DNA from: Quillaja saponaria
Taxonomy: Eukaryota; Streptophyta; Magnoliopsida; Fabales; Quillajaceae
Assembly: GCA_029379385.1 (NCBI GenBank)
Contig: CM055615.1
Span: 1,054,001 to 1,118,000 of the forward strand
Direction of reading: 5' to 3'
DNA length: 64,000 bases
Shown here: in pieces, positions 11,823 through 22,044 of the stretch
Numbering within the stretch: position 1 is the stretch's first letter
Layout of the letters: every line of letters begins with the position of its first letter
The notes under the pieces: generated by a model
The model's database searches: none
Told to the model about the DNA's origin: nothing
What the model saw: the letters and a program-made list of their open reading frames with translations, nothing else
Made by a program: the position numbers and the translations under genes

Positions 11823-13244
11823 ATGGCAAAAACTGATAAGCAGCTTCACATCGCCATGTTCCCATGGCTAGCTATGGGTCATATATTCCCAAACTTTGAG
11901 CTCGCTAAGCTCTTTGCTCAAAAGGGTCACTCAATTACTTTAATCTCCACCCCACGAAACATCAGTCGTCTCCCTCAAATCCCTACACATTTAGAGCAAT
12001 TGATTAAATTAGTCAGCTTGCCTATATTACCCAAACACAAAGCAAATCTCCCAGAGAATGCAGAGTCCACCATGGACGTTACCCCCAATAAAGTCCCATA
12101 CCTTAAGATGGCCTATGATGGTCTTCAGGAGTCGTTGACTCAATTACTGAAATCTTCAGCTCCCGATTGGATTCTATATGACTTTGCTGCTGACTGGTTA
12201 CCACCACTTGTTCACAGCCTTCAAATCCGCTGTGTTTTCTTCGTGGTATCCCCTGCGTGGAATCTTTGCTTCTTTGACACTCCCAAACCACAGTTGGGCA
12301 GTGCTGCTGTTTTTCGAACAAAGCCTGAAGACTATCTTCGCCCTCCCAGTTGGGTTCCTTTCCATTCAAATATTGGGCTAAAGCTTCACGAGGTGAAGAA
12401 AATGTTTGAAGGGGTTTCAGATAAAGAAACAGGGGTCACTGTAAGTTTTAACTTCAACAAAGCAGTTTCGAGCTGTGACTTGTTTTCTTTCCGCAGCTGC
12501 TATGAACTCGAATCAGAATGGCTGAACCTGGTGGAGGATATTTACAAGAGGCCTGTAGTTCCAGTGGGCGTAATTCCACCCTCTTTTCAAGTCAGAATTG
12601 TGAATGAAGAAGACAACAAACCAGAGTGGTTAAAGATCCAATCTTGGTTAGATAAACAAGAGCAAGGATCGGTGGTATACATAGCATTTGGCAGTGAGCT
12701 TAAGCTGGGCCAACAAGATCTCACCGAATTAGCTCTTGGACTTGAGCTTTCTGGGTTGCCATTCTTTTGGGCACTTAGAAAGCAGCAAGACAGCTCATCA
12801 GTAGATTTACCAGATGGGTTTGAGGACCGAGTCAGTGATCGTGGAGTTGTTTGCAGAGACTGGGTGCCCCAACTTAAGATCCTAGCTCACGGGTCAATTG
12901 GGGGTTATTTGACTCACTGTGGTTCAGGTTCAGTGATAGAGGGACTTCATTTTGGGCGTGTTCTTGTTATGCTGCCCTATTTACTAGACCAAGCATTATA
13001 TGCTAGAGTATTGGAGGAGAAAAAGCTGGGGGTTGAGATACCAAGGAACGAACAAGATGGGTCTTTTACTAGGAGCTCAGTGGCCAAGTCTGTGAAGTTG
13101 GCCATAGTGGATGAGGGGGGAAGTATTTACAGGGACAAAGCCAAAGAGATGGGCTTGGTATTCAGTGACAAAGATCGTCATGAACAATACATTGAGAATT
13201 TCCTTCAACACCTTCAACACAAAAGGGAACCTTTCCAAATTTAA
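11823..13244 (+). CDS. UGT91-type UDP-glycosyltransferase, intact
   Basis: This is a single exon of 473 residues with no disabling changes. The catalytic His20 lies in FPWLAMGHIFP and Asp120 in PDWILYD. The PSPG donor box spans residues 347-390, starting WVPQLKILAH, with HCGSGSV in the centre and ending L-D-Q. HCGSGS-type centres are common in UGT79/91/94 enzymes, which transfer rhamnose, xylose, glucose or arabinose onto an existing sugar. The start was chosen because it gives the family N-terminus, and there is no in-frame upstream extension of family type. It is paralogous to the partial gene at 1-563 and the likely parent type of the fragments at 13386 and 16212. The exact donor and acceptor cannot be read from sequence. 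Confidence 0.95.
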   Translation: MAKTDKQLHIAMFPWLAMGHIFPNFELAKLFAQKGHSITLISTPRNISRLPQIPTHLEQLIKLVSLPILPKHKANLPENAESTMDVTPNKVPYLKMAYDGLQESLTQLLKSSAPDWILYDFAADWLPPLVHSLQIRCVFFVVSPAWNLCFFDTPKPQLGSAAVFRTKPEDYLRPPSWVPFHSNIGLKLHEVKKMFEGVSDKETGVTVSFNFNKAVSSCDLFSFRSCYELESEWLNLVEDIYKRPVVPVGVIPPSFQVRIVNEEDNKPEWLKIQSWLDKQEQGSVVYIAFGSELKLGQQDLTELALGLELSGLPFFWALRKQQDSSSVDLPDGFEDRVSDRGVVCRDWVPQLKILAHGSIGGYLTHCGSGSVIEGLHFGRVLVMLPYLLDQALYARVLEEKKLGVEIPRNEQDGSFTRSSVAKSVKLAIVDEGGSIYRDKAKEMGLVFSDKDRHEQYIENFLQHLQHKREPFQI

Positions 13245-13385
13245 ACTTCAAAAACCTGTCTCTGTTTCTATGGATGGAATTGGGTCTGTCCTCACTTTTT
13301 CGTTATATATATATTGTACTTCTTTATTCGCTTAACAGATTTCGAATTCAATGACTTATGACTGCCATTAATTTAACCTCTTGGT

Positions 13386-13490
13386 GAGCTTCACAAGAAA
13401 CCTGAGGTTCCAATGGCCATAACTCCACCCGTTTGTTAAGTCAGAGTTGCAGATAAGGGAGAAGACAGCCCAGAGTTGATAAAAATTCGT
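13386..13490 (+). pseudogene. UGT91 fossil fragment (middle region)
   Basis: In one frame this reads ELHKKPEVPMAITPPV, a stop, then VRVADKGEDSPELIKIR. It corresponds to the intact UGT91 segment around 12540-12645 (DIYKRPVVPVGVIPPSFQ, then VRIVNEEDNKPEWLKIQ). The internal TAA and following TGA show it is non-functional. Starting only 140 bp past the intact gene, it marks a former tandem UGT91 copy. Confidence 0.8.
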
Positions 13491-15803
13491 TGATCATAAC
13501 CAAAATACATGATTGTAACCAAAACGAATTGCCCTTCGCTGTACTTCTTTGATGAAATAAATTAATCAAACATTAAACTGGTTTGAACACCTTATATGAC
13601 CCCTAAATTAAAAAAGGAAAAGACATGATTTTGAATCGATTATAAAAATTAAAAGGTAAAATAACATTTATTGCTACATTATATTTTTTGTCAATTTTGC
13701 TTTAACATAATTTTTATCATGTTAGAAATATTTTTTTCGTAATATTTTGGAAGAAATTGTTAATATAAGATATAATATAATATTTTATGTCATGTGTATC
13801 TGATTGACTTAAAAAAAGGTAAAAAAATAAAAATAAATTCTATTTCTCTCTTTTATGATGCATCCTCTCTTTCATTCATATTTTTAATCATTTCTCTAAA
13901 ACTTAAGAAATTAGTTTTATTTATTTATTTAATGATTTGGGTATTATGAAAAAGTGATGAAATTTATCTAATTTATATTTCTTAGTGATTTAAGAATGAG
14001 AATTAAGAAATTTGTCTTAATTGATAATACTAATAAGGATTTATAGATTTTGTTCAAGAGAGATTAAGAATGCAAAATAGTTAATTTTAAGACCAAATTC
14101 ACTCAAAAAAAGAAGAAGATATTTTACAGATAATAACTATATCTTCAATTTATTTTTATTTTTAAAATTATAACCTATGAATAATATAAGTTCATGAAAA
14201 AATTTAACACAAATTAATTAATTGTGATATAATGTTCAATAATTATATGCTATATGTTAATAATCATATCAATATGGAACTTAGTTAGAAAATTGTTGGA
14301 CACCTATGATAGTTAGTTCAACTTCTAACTCTTTCATTTCACAAAAAAAAATTATAGTTATAGCATCTGTCTCTAATTCTTGTCTATCTTTTATTAGTAA
14401 TAAGATTGTAATTATTTTTTATTTATATTAATTTTTTAATAATAATGAAGTACTAATAATAATTATATTATCTATATTTAAAAACTTATAGATAAGAATT
14501 AATATTTGATGCACCGACAATGTACTAATTTTATACCATCAGTAAATAAGAGAATCACATGTGTGTGATACTAATACACACTAACCATCACTCTTGATTT
14601 TAGCAAATTGACTAATTTATTATAATTTTATTTATTATATAAATTTATACATAACAATGTAACAATATTAACTCTATCTATAATTTATCATTATGTTAAA
14701 CTCTTCATCTCCTTTTATTTCATCGCATAGAAGTCTCATAGTATTCTGTATATATTGTTGATGCATATGGAGTATGATTATGCTTGCTTAACATCTTGAT
14801 TATTTTTTCGATAGTTCGCTAAAAAGGTAAGCGGTAAATTTATTTTCAACTCTACTATTCAATATCTTTCTTTTCTTTTTGCCATAATAAAGTCCTCTCT
14901 TTTTTAATTTGGGAAGTACTTTCATTTTATTTTAGTTAAGCTGTTGTGCTGAAATATTCTGAAAAATTAACAAAACAACATAACATGTAGGTATGATGTT
15001 AATTGTCCTCATTTAGGCTTATAAAACAATGAAGCCACAATATTTATGAATTTAATATTTGAGAGAAGTTATTTTCTTTAAATTAGTTGTCTTTAAGGGA
15101 AAATGGGAGACTATTAAATTTAGAGTGATGTTTTGGGATCATTTTTAGATAAAAAAAATTATTTATAATTGTTGATAGTAATGAAATTTAATTTGTTTGT
15201 GATAATAATTTAACAAAATAAGTCTCGATAATACCAATTTTTTTTGCCTTGATAATGCCAATATTTGACAAAATGAATTGAAATTGTGATATAAAACCTC
15301 TTATTAGTTTCTGAGTATTAAAAGGAATGTGAAAGATGGAGGATCGAATAAGGAATAGAAGATTTTATTATTATTATTATTTTGTTTTTTTTTTTTTTTG
15401 GTTGAACCTAAATTTAACAAGGTTTCCTCAAAGTGAATTTTAATAAACTAAAATCTCAGTTTCGACATATTAATCAAAACACTTTTACATCTAGACTTGT
15501 TTTTGAATTGCTTCTCTGAGAAATGAATGAATGTGGTATATTTTCACTAGTGATAATATCATATTTGTATTATCCAATCACGACAGAACACATGCCTTCG
15601 TCCAAAGTATAATTGTCCAATCTAAACATAATTAGCATTGTCATTATTACCTTATTACCATTACCTCATAATTAGCTTATTATTAATATAATATATTTTA
15701 TAACTGTCTAATTATTACTGAGACACACGAGACATTCTTATTATATGACTCACACTCTTTTATAACTTTATAGCTTATTTTTCTTATGCTCAATACCACC
15801 TTT
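13491..15803. other. AT-rich intergenic DNA
   Basis: I see no gene, only AT-rich sequence with long A and T runs and (TTA)n near 15365-15380. It separates two relics of the same UGT91 family and probably contains unrecognisable remains of the lost copies. Confidence 0.5.
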
Positions 15804-16126
15804 TAAGGCTGGAATTCAAATCGAATAGTTTCAAATAATGTAATATTTGAATTCGGATTTGAATTACTGTACTCGAATTCGAATAATAATTCAAATCTAA
15901 ACTCGAAAGTAATTTCAAATATTTGGATTTGCATCTGAATTCGAATAAAATTTTAAAATATTTAATTTTTTAGAGTATTTTGGCAAATAAAAAATTTTAA
16001 TTTAATTTTTTTAATATTATTTATATATTAATTAGAATACTATTTTGAATTGTTTTTCTAATATCGAATTGAGTGATACATTATTCTAATTCAAATTCGA
16101 ATAATTTGGTTCAAATTCCACTCTTA
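15804..16126. mobile_element. Putative hAT-type MITE
   Basis: About 323 bp with ends TAAGGCTGGAATT and AATTCCACTCTTA, which are imperfect inverted repeats. The interior is rich in AATTCGAA/TTCGAATT words. The flanking octamers CCACCTTT and TTAACTTT agree at 5 of 8 positions, consistent with a decayed 8-bp target duplication. Confidence 0.5.
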
Positions 16127-16211
16127 TTAACTTTGACATCAGAGTTTTTCCAAGTGATCCATAGGATCGCCCATCTCCTTGTCCTGTAAGTGTCAAACTT
16201 GACACTTACAA

Positions 16212-16290
16212 GTTCCTCAAATTAAGATCTTAGCTCATGAATCAATTGGGGTTTTCTTGACTCATCATGGTGCTGGTTCAATAATAGATG
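16212..16290 (+). pseudogene. UGT91 fossil fragment (PSPG donor box)
   Basis: One frame reads VPQIKILAHESIG, VFLTHHGAGSIID, matching the first 27 or so positions of the PSPG box of the intact UGT91 (VPQLKILAHGSIG, GYLTHCGSGSVIE). The reading then loses similarity and ends at a TGA (16305-16307). No remainder of a gene is nearby, so this is a relic. Confidence 0.8.
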
Positions 16291-17214
16291 TTGGGGTTGC
16301 TCAATGAAATTGTAGGCAACAAAGAAAATAACACATAGTATTTATTGTGAAAAACCCTTAAACTAAGTAGGAAAACTACGAGTAAAAATGAATGAGAAAA
16401 GAAATTACAAGTATAAATAAATAAACAAAAAAAGAAATTATAAAAGATCACTCTCTCTAAACCAAATTTCTATAATAATCATTTCCTTCATAAAAAAAAT
16501 CTCATAAAAAATAATACTGATTTTATGGCTAATAATATTCCGGCATAAAAAAGGCTTATTGGGCCTGTATATGAGATACACGAAGAAAGATAGCTCTCTC
16601 GCATCCAAGCTCGTTAAGAGTTAACGAGCCTAATCCCAAATTTAAGCTTGGCTCGTTAACATTTTTTGAAAATTATAAAAAGATATGTGTAACTTACTAC
16701 CAAATCAAATTATAATTTTTAATAGTTTTTGTATATAAATAGATTTATATATAAATAATAATAAAAAATTAATTAAATAATATTAAATGAATCTACTCAC
16801 GATCTTACATATTTAAAAAATTAAATATTTAAAAAATAAAACTCAAGATCTACATATTTACAAAATATTTTTAAAAATTAAATATTTAAAAAATAAGCCT
16901 ATTCCCAAATTTAAACTTTAAAAAAATTAAACTCAACTAAAATAAAACCCCAGATTTACATATTTAAAAAATAAGATGAGGTCAACCTTAACCCTTAAAA
17001 GATTAGTTCACAAGCTATTTGAACTTAGTTCGTCTCACTCATATATACTTAATATCACAGCAAAGGGACCTTACATTGGCACTTATCCAATAAATAAATA
17101 AATAAATCAAACCCGTGTAAAGCATGGAATGAAAATGAGGACATAAGTATGCCTTTACTCGAGTGGTGAACTCACTTCTCATTTCTCGAGGAAATCTTCC
17201 AACTTCCATCAACA
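16291..17214. other. Intergenic DNA and SDR copy 1 promoter
   Basis: AT-rich without genes. The last 150 bp (CAAACCCGT, TCACTTCTCAT, CAACTTCCATCAACA) are shared with the region upstream of SDR copy 2 (39980-40078), so they belong to the duplicated SDR promoter/leader. Confidence 0.6.
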
Positions 17215-19203
17215 ATGGCAGAAGCAACGCAGAGGTACCTCCTTCATCTTTCTCCTGTTTTTCTGTTTTCATCCCACCCTTTAAGCTAAGCCATGGCTCC
17301 AATTACTTATTTAACTTAAGTTCCTAACTTCGTCTGTTTTTTTTTCCTTCTGTATTTTTTTTTTGCCCCTTTTCCAAGGTATGCTGTTGTGACAGGATCT
17401 AATAAGGGAATTGGATTTGGGATATGCAAGCAGTTGGCTTCTAAGGGAATCAAAGTAGTGTTAACAGCTAGAGATGAGAAGAGAGGTCTTGAAGCAGTTG
17501 AGAAATTGAAAGAAATTAGTCTGGCTGGTCATGTGGTTTTTCATCAACTCGATGTGTCTGATCCTGCTAGTGTTACTAGCCTTGAAGATTTCATCAAAAC
17601 CCAGTTTGGGAAGCTAGATATTCTGGTATGGATAAGGCCCAAGTACTTTTTTTATGTTTCCTGTCTCTAATTTCTGCAACTTGCTGAACATAATAACACA
17701 AATCTCACACTTAATAGTTAGTTAGTTCATACTTTTAGTGTAAAGGAGAAAAGAGGTCACATTGTCACAACTAATTCATGCGGAAGTGGGAATTCTCTTT
17801 CCAATCTGATAAACACCCCAAGAAACAAAAACAACTGGGATTACGGAATTTGGTATTTCAATTTTGAGTCCTGCTTAACTGTGACAAGCATTTTCTGTCT
17901 TTGATCTTCAAATTATTTAGTTGAAGACAGTTAAAGCATATCTAACATAATTGAGTTTATTGTGTCTGTTTCAAAGGAAACAAAAACAACTGGGATTAAG
18001 GAATTTGGTATTTCAATTTTGAGTCCTGTTTAACTGTGACGAGCATTTTCTGTCTTTGATCTTCAAATTATTTAGTTGAAGACAGTTAAAGCATATCTAA
18101 CATAATTGAGTTCATTGTGCCTGTTTCGAAGACTTGAAAACTTTGTTTTTTCCAATTAGGTAATTAGCTTCTCTTCTATGCAGGTAAACAATGCTGGGAT
18201 AACAGGAACAACTGTAGATGCTGATGCTTTAGCAGCTTCAGGCTTCGGTACAGGGGTATGCTTTTGCACCCATTTTTCAAACTATTGACTCCCTAGTTCA
18301 TCTTATGGATGAGATTTGTAATTTGGAAGTTATACCCTTCCATTTTTCCATTCGAAGAATATACAATACATGCAACATTTTAGCTGTTCTAGTTGTGAAA
18401 GTCATTGTTTTTTTCTTTGTTTTTTTGTTTAAATTTTGACTCAACTTTGCAAGAGTAGGAGTAAGAACAAATAGTGAATAGATTGCCTTAAAAAGAAAAC
18501 AATTGTAATAAGTATCTTCTTGTCTATGCAGGGTGAACGTAAGCCTATTGATTGGAGTAAGTTAGTGATACAGACTTATGAATCAGTTGAAAAAGCTTTC
18601 AACACAAACTATTACGGTGGCAAAAGAATGACAGAAGCACTTATACCCCTCCTCCAGCTATCAGACTCACCCAGGATTGTTAATGTTTCCTCTGCTATGG
18701 GACAGTTAGAGGTAATACATCAAGATATATACTGAACTTCTATATGTTCTAGTTGTGACCCATTTTCAATCTCATCAACAATTGAAGTGAGTACTATAAT
18801 TTCTCTTCTTACAATGCTGTTGCAGAATATACCTAGTGGATGGGCAAAGGAAGTGCTCACAGATGTTGATAACCTAACAGAAGGAAAATTGGATGAGGTT
18901 TCAACCCAGTTTTTGAAAGATTTCAAAGAGGGTTCATTGGAAACCAAAGGCTGGCCTAGTCTTATGTCTTCTTATATAGTCTCAAAAGCTGTTTTAAATG
19001 CCTACACAAGGATTCTTGCTAAGAAATACCCAGCTTTCTGCATCAATTGTGTAGATCCTGGCTATGTGAAGACAGACATAAACCATCATACTGGCCAATT
19101 AAGTGTTGATGAAGGTGCTGAAAGTCCTGTAAGACTGGCCTTGCTGCCTAATGGTGGTCCTTCTGGCGTGTTCTTCTCCAGGACAGAAGAAGCACCATTT
19201 TGA
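17215..19203 (+). CDS. Short-chain dehydrogenase/reductase, copy 1 (menthol/salutaridine reductase type)
   Basis: Five exons, 17215-17234, 17379-17625, 18184-18255, 18532-18711 and 18826-19203, all with GT-AG borders, give 298 residues. The NADP(H) Rossmann signature TGSNKGIG is at residues 12-19, NNAG at 91-94, the catalytic Ser in NVSS at 166/167, and the catalytic Tyr223-x3-Lys227 in [14 protein letters not shown] follows, as in plant SDR114C enzymes (neomenthol dehydrogenase, salutaridine reductase). These reduce ketones in terpenoid and alkaloid pathways. Related SDRs assist D-fucosylation in saponin-making plants, a role only suggested here by the neighbours. The tiny first exon is identical in layout in copy 2 (40079-41936). 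Intron 2 contains a 155-bp tandem repeat absent from copy 2. Confidence 0.93.
17822..18131. repeat. Two-copy 155-bp tandem repeat in SDR1 intron 2
   Basis: Units 17822-17976 and 17977-18131 both start GAAACAAAAACAACTGGGAT and end in the same TTTCAAAG/TTTCGAAG context, with only a handful of differences. SDR copy 2 has one unit, so the repeat arose after the gene duplication. Confidence 0.9.
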
Positions 19204-19468
19204 TTCAAGTTGATCTTATCTGTACCAGCTTTAATATTTGGAAGGAAACTCTGTATTATCAAATGGTTAGTTTAATAAGACTGGTTGTAGCCAAGTATGT
19301 ATGATTGGAATGTACCATCACTGTTTTTTGCTATGTATCATCCATATCATATTAGCTATTTCTGTTGATCCTTCTTAGCATAGCAAAGTGACTCTAACTC
19401 GTTTTGTTCCCCTCCAATGTTGAGGAAGGTACTGCATTGCTGAATCAATCTTATTTGATTGAAGTGAG
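19204..19468. other. SDR copy 1 3' flank
   Basis: 3'-UTR and flank shared base for base with that of SDR copy 2 (41937-42190), for example TTCAAGTTGATCTTATCTGT. It is interrupted at 19469 by the Mutator-like element. Confidence 0.8.
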
Positions 19469-19840
19469 TTTTTGGACAGAAGGGTCCAAATTGTATAATT
19501 TTTATACAAAATAGTAAATCTTTTACTTTAATAGCCAGAATAGGGTAAAGTCTGAAACCGTTTTTTGAAAACATGGTTTCTCGATCTGACTAAGCATGTC
19601 GCGTTGGCCCACGGACCCCATAGCACACACCTCACGAGCTGAGCTAATGTTGACTGAAATCGTGTTTTGTAAACACGGTTTGCATGCCTGTGTTTTTGTC
19701 CCCACGCTGGCCCAGCTAGACGGGCCCGTGAGGGACAAATAATTGTCTGAAACCGGCTTTTGTAAAGCCGGTTTCAGATTGTTGTAGGCTAAGCCTGCAA
19801 CGTGCATCGCTAGGCTGCAGCCTGCAGCCTAGCGAAGCAG
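19469..19840. repeat. MULE left terminal inverted repeat
   Basis: Pairs with 28491-28865. Inner landmarks shared with the right end in inverted order are the TCTGAAACCG motifs, the GGGCCCGT segment and the CATCGCTAGGCTGCAGCCT palindromic segment. It contains three related hairpins at 19551-19583, 19652-19681 and 19746-19778. Confidence 0.88.
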
Positions 19841-19845
19841 AACCT

Positions 19846-19862
19846 CCCCCCCCCCCCCCCCC
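19846..19862. repeat. 17-base poly-C tract at the MULE repeat edge
   Basis: A run of C immediately inside the left terminal repeat. The equivalent zone on the right (28408-28460) is G-rich, with a repeated GGGGGGTCGATTATTGCGC unit, so the homopolymer belongs to the element. Confidence 0.85.
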
Positions 19863-20817
19863 AAAAAAAAATTATCGTAACACATTTTTCTTCCCGTAGA
19901 ACCCCCCCTTAAATAATCGTAGCACATTTTTTTTCCCGCATAATAAACAACCTGCCTACAATAATTTCTCCAACCTCCAATAATTTTCTCCTCCTTTCCT
20001 TATTACAAGTCTCTCTCCACTAATAAATACACGCCTTCATATTTCAGATCCTTAAAATTTATTTTTTTCATGAGTTTTGTAAAAAATTTATGAGTTTTTG
20101 AATTTTTTTTTTTTAAATATATGATAATCTATAAGTGAGTTTTTGTGAAATATATGATAATTTTAAGTTTTAAATTTTTATTGTACGATATTTTTAAAAT
20201 TAAAAATATATAGTAATTTTTTAATTTATAGTATATAACATTTTATAATTTTAAAGTATATGATAATTTTAAAATTTAAGATTTTTGATAATTTTTTAAT
20301 TTTATCATAAATATTTGTAAAATTCATGATATCTTTTAAATATAAAGTATATGTTAATTTATATATTTATAGTTTATGATATATTTAAATTTTAAAATGT
20401 ATGATAAATTTTAAAGTGTATAATAATTATATGGAATTAAAAATATATGATAAATTTAAAATTTATAGTGTATGACAGTTTTTAAATTTTTAAATTTGGT
20501 ATTTTTAGAATTTAAGATTTTTGATAATTTTTTAATTCTATAGTGTATCATAAATGTTTTTATTATAGTTTATGATATTTTAAAATTTTAAAATTCATGA
20601 TATTGCAAATTTTTAAATTTTACTATATTTTTTTAATTTAAAGTGTATAATTTTTAAACTTATTTGAAATGATTTAGTAAAAAGAAAAAATATTAAATTA
20701 TTTTAAAAATGAATGGAACACACTTATATTAATCAAATACATATTATGAATACTATAATTTATTTAGAAAAACTTGCCACACATTGGCGATAATGAAATA
20801 AATATATGTGTCATTGT

Positions 20818-21453
20818 TTAACAACATGCTGGCAAAGTCAATGGAAGAAAATTATGAACGAAATCATCATCACAATCACTGTTAGGATAGTCAAACAGGT
20901 TATCATCACTCTTATATTGCACATCAATTTCAACTTCCATCATCGTCGGAATTCTTAACTCGTCTTGCCGAGCAGCCGCCTCATGTCAGGCATGATACTT
21001 ATCTAGTCTTTGATTCATCTGGTTAATTTCGGAATTTAGTCTTTCAATCACTTGAGCTATTTCACCTTGTGTTGAACGAGGTAAAGTTGCAGATATCGTT
21101 TTTAGGACTGACAGCTTGTGTAATCTACAATATAATTCCATCTCACACCTTATCTCCCACCATCTAATGAACTCAAGTTCCTTTGCCCAAACTACCTAAT
21201 TTTCTTGTGACACATTAGTAACTGGTCTGACCATTATATGATCGGTAATATTTCGACTATTGGTAGAATATATAGGGACGCATTGAAACTCTCTTTTCGA
21301 TCCATACCATGTAACATCATTCGGATCAGTATATTTGTCTACACGATGAAGATGTTGTCTAGGTGTTGATGGCTCAGGTCTGGTTCTAGTTTATGATCTG
21401 TGACCACCACAACGTCCATGACAGCCACAATGTGAGCAAAGTTGTCTTGGCAT
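20818..21453 (-). pseudogene. Third MULE reading frame, unknown function, three internal stops
   Basis: A 212-codon frame starting MPRQLCSHCGCHGRCGGH (Cys/His-rich start) and ending in an acidic tail (NSDCDDDFVHN). It contains a heptad-like stretch EIAQVIERLNSEINQMNQRL that could form a coiled coil. Internal stops are TAA, TAG and TGA, each one C-to-T change from a Gln or Arg codon, so the frame was open until recently. It is collinear with the other two element genes on the minus strand. I do not recognise the family. The start, the continuous protein-like composition and the position inside the repeats support a former gene. Confidence 0.55.
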
Positions 21454-22044
21454 TTTTTCTTGTTATCGAGTGTGAGTTTCTATTAAGAAACGGTTGTTTG
21501 ATGTTTTCAACTCTGATGACCAATTCTGTTTATATAAGCAAATATTTCTTGTTATCGTCAAAATAATGTCACTTGAATATAAAATGAAGTAGTCAAAGAT
21601 TTAATGCGTGAGTGTAAAGTAATGTCAGCATGTTTGTTCACATGTAAAGTAATGTCAGCCTGTCCATTTACTGTTTAAATGCTTTATAATTGAAAATACG
21701 TGAACGAGTAGTCATTTCATGAAAAGATTGTATACCTCATTCTAATCATTACATGTTTCATTATAAAGTGATGCTAGCATGTCTGTTTATTAAAACAATA
21801 CTTGAAAATTTATGTAATAATTTCAGTATTTAAGATAATAATAATAATTATTAGATAATTGAAAATTTACACTTTGAAGTGGTGGGGGGTTTGGCAGACC
21901 CCTACTTGTTTATTAATAAGTAAATTCTAATTTACAAGTATAACTAAATTAAAACATAAACTAGGAAGACTCTTCCCATTACAAGTAACAAACACAAAAA
22001 TTAAAAATTAAAAAACTTAAATAAGGATTTTGGGCAATATTGGT

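Noticed and set aside
11611..11871. Open frame on the plus strand overlapping the start of the UGT91 gene
   Set aside because: It is in a different frame from the UGT91, has no family similarity and ends inside the true N-terminus. It is a chance frame across the leader.
12861..12990. HCGSGS in place of HCGWNS in the UGT91 donor box as a defect
   Set aside because: Loss of Trp and Asn here is usual for UGT79/91/94-type sugar-extending enzymes, so it is not an anomaly in this gene, unlike the UGT74 case.
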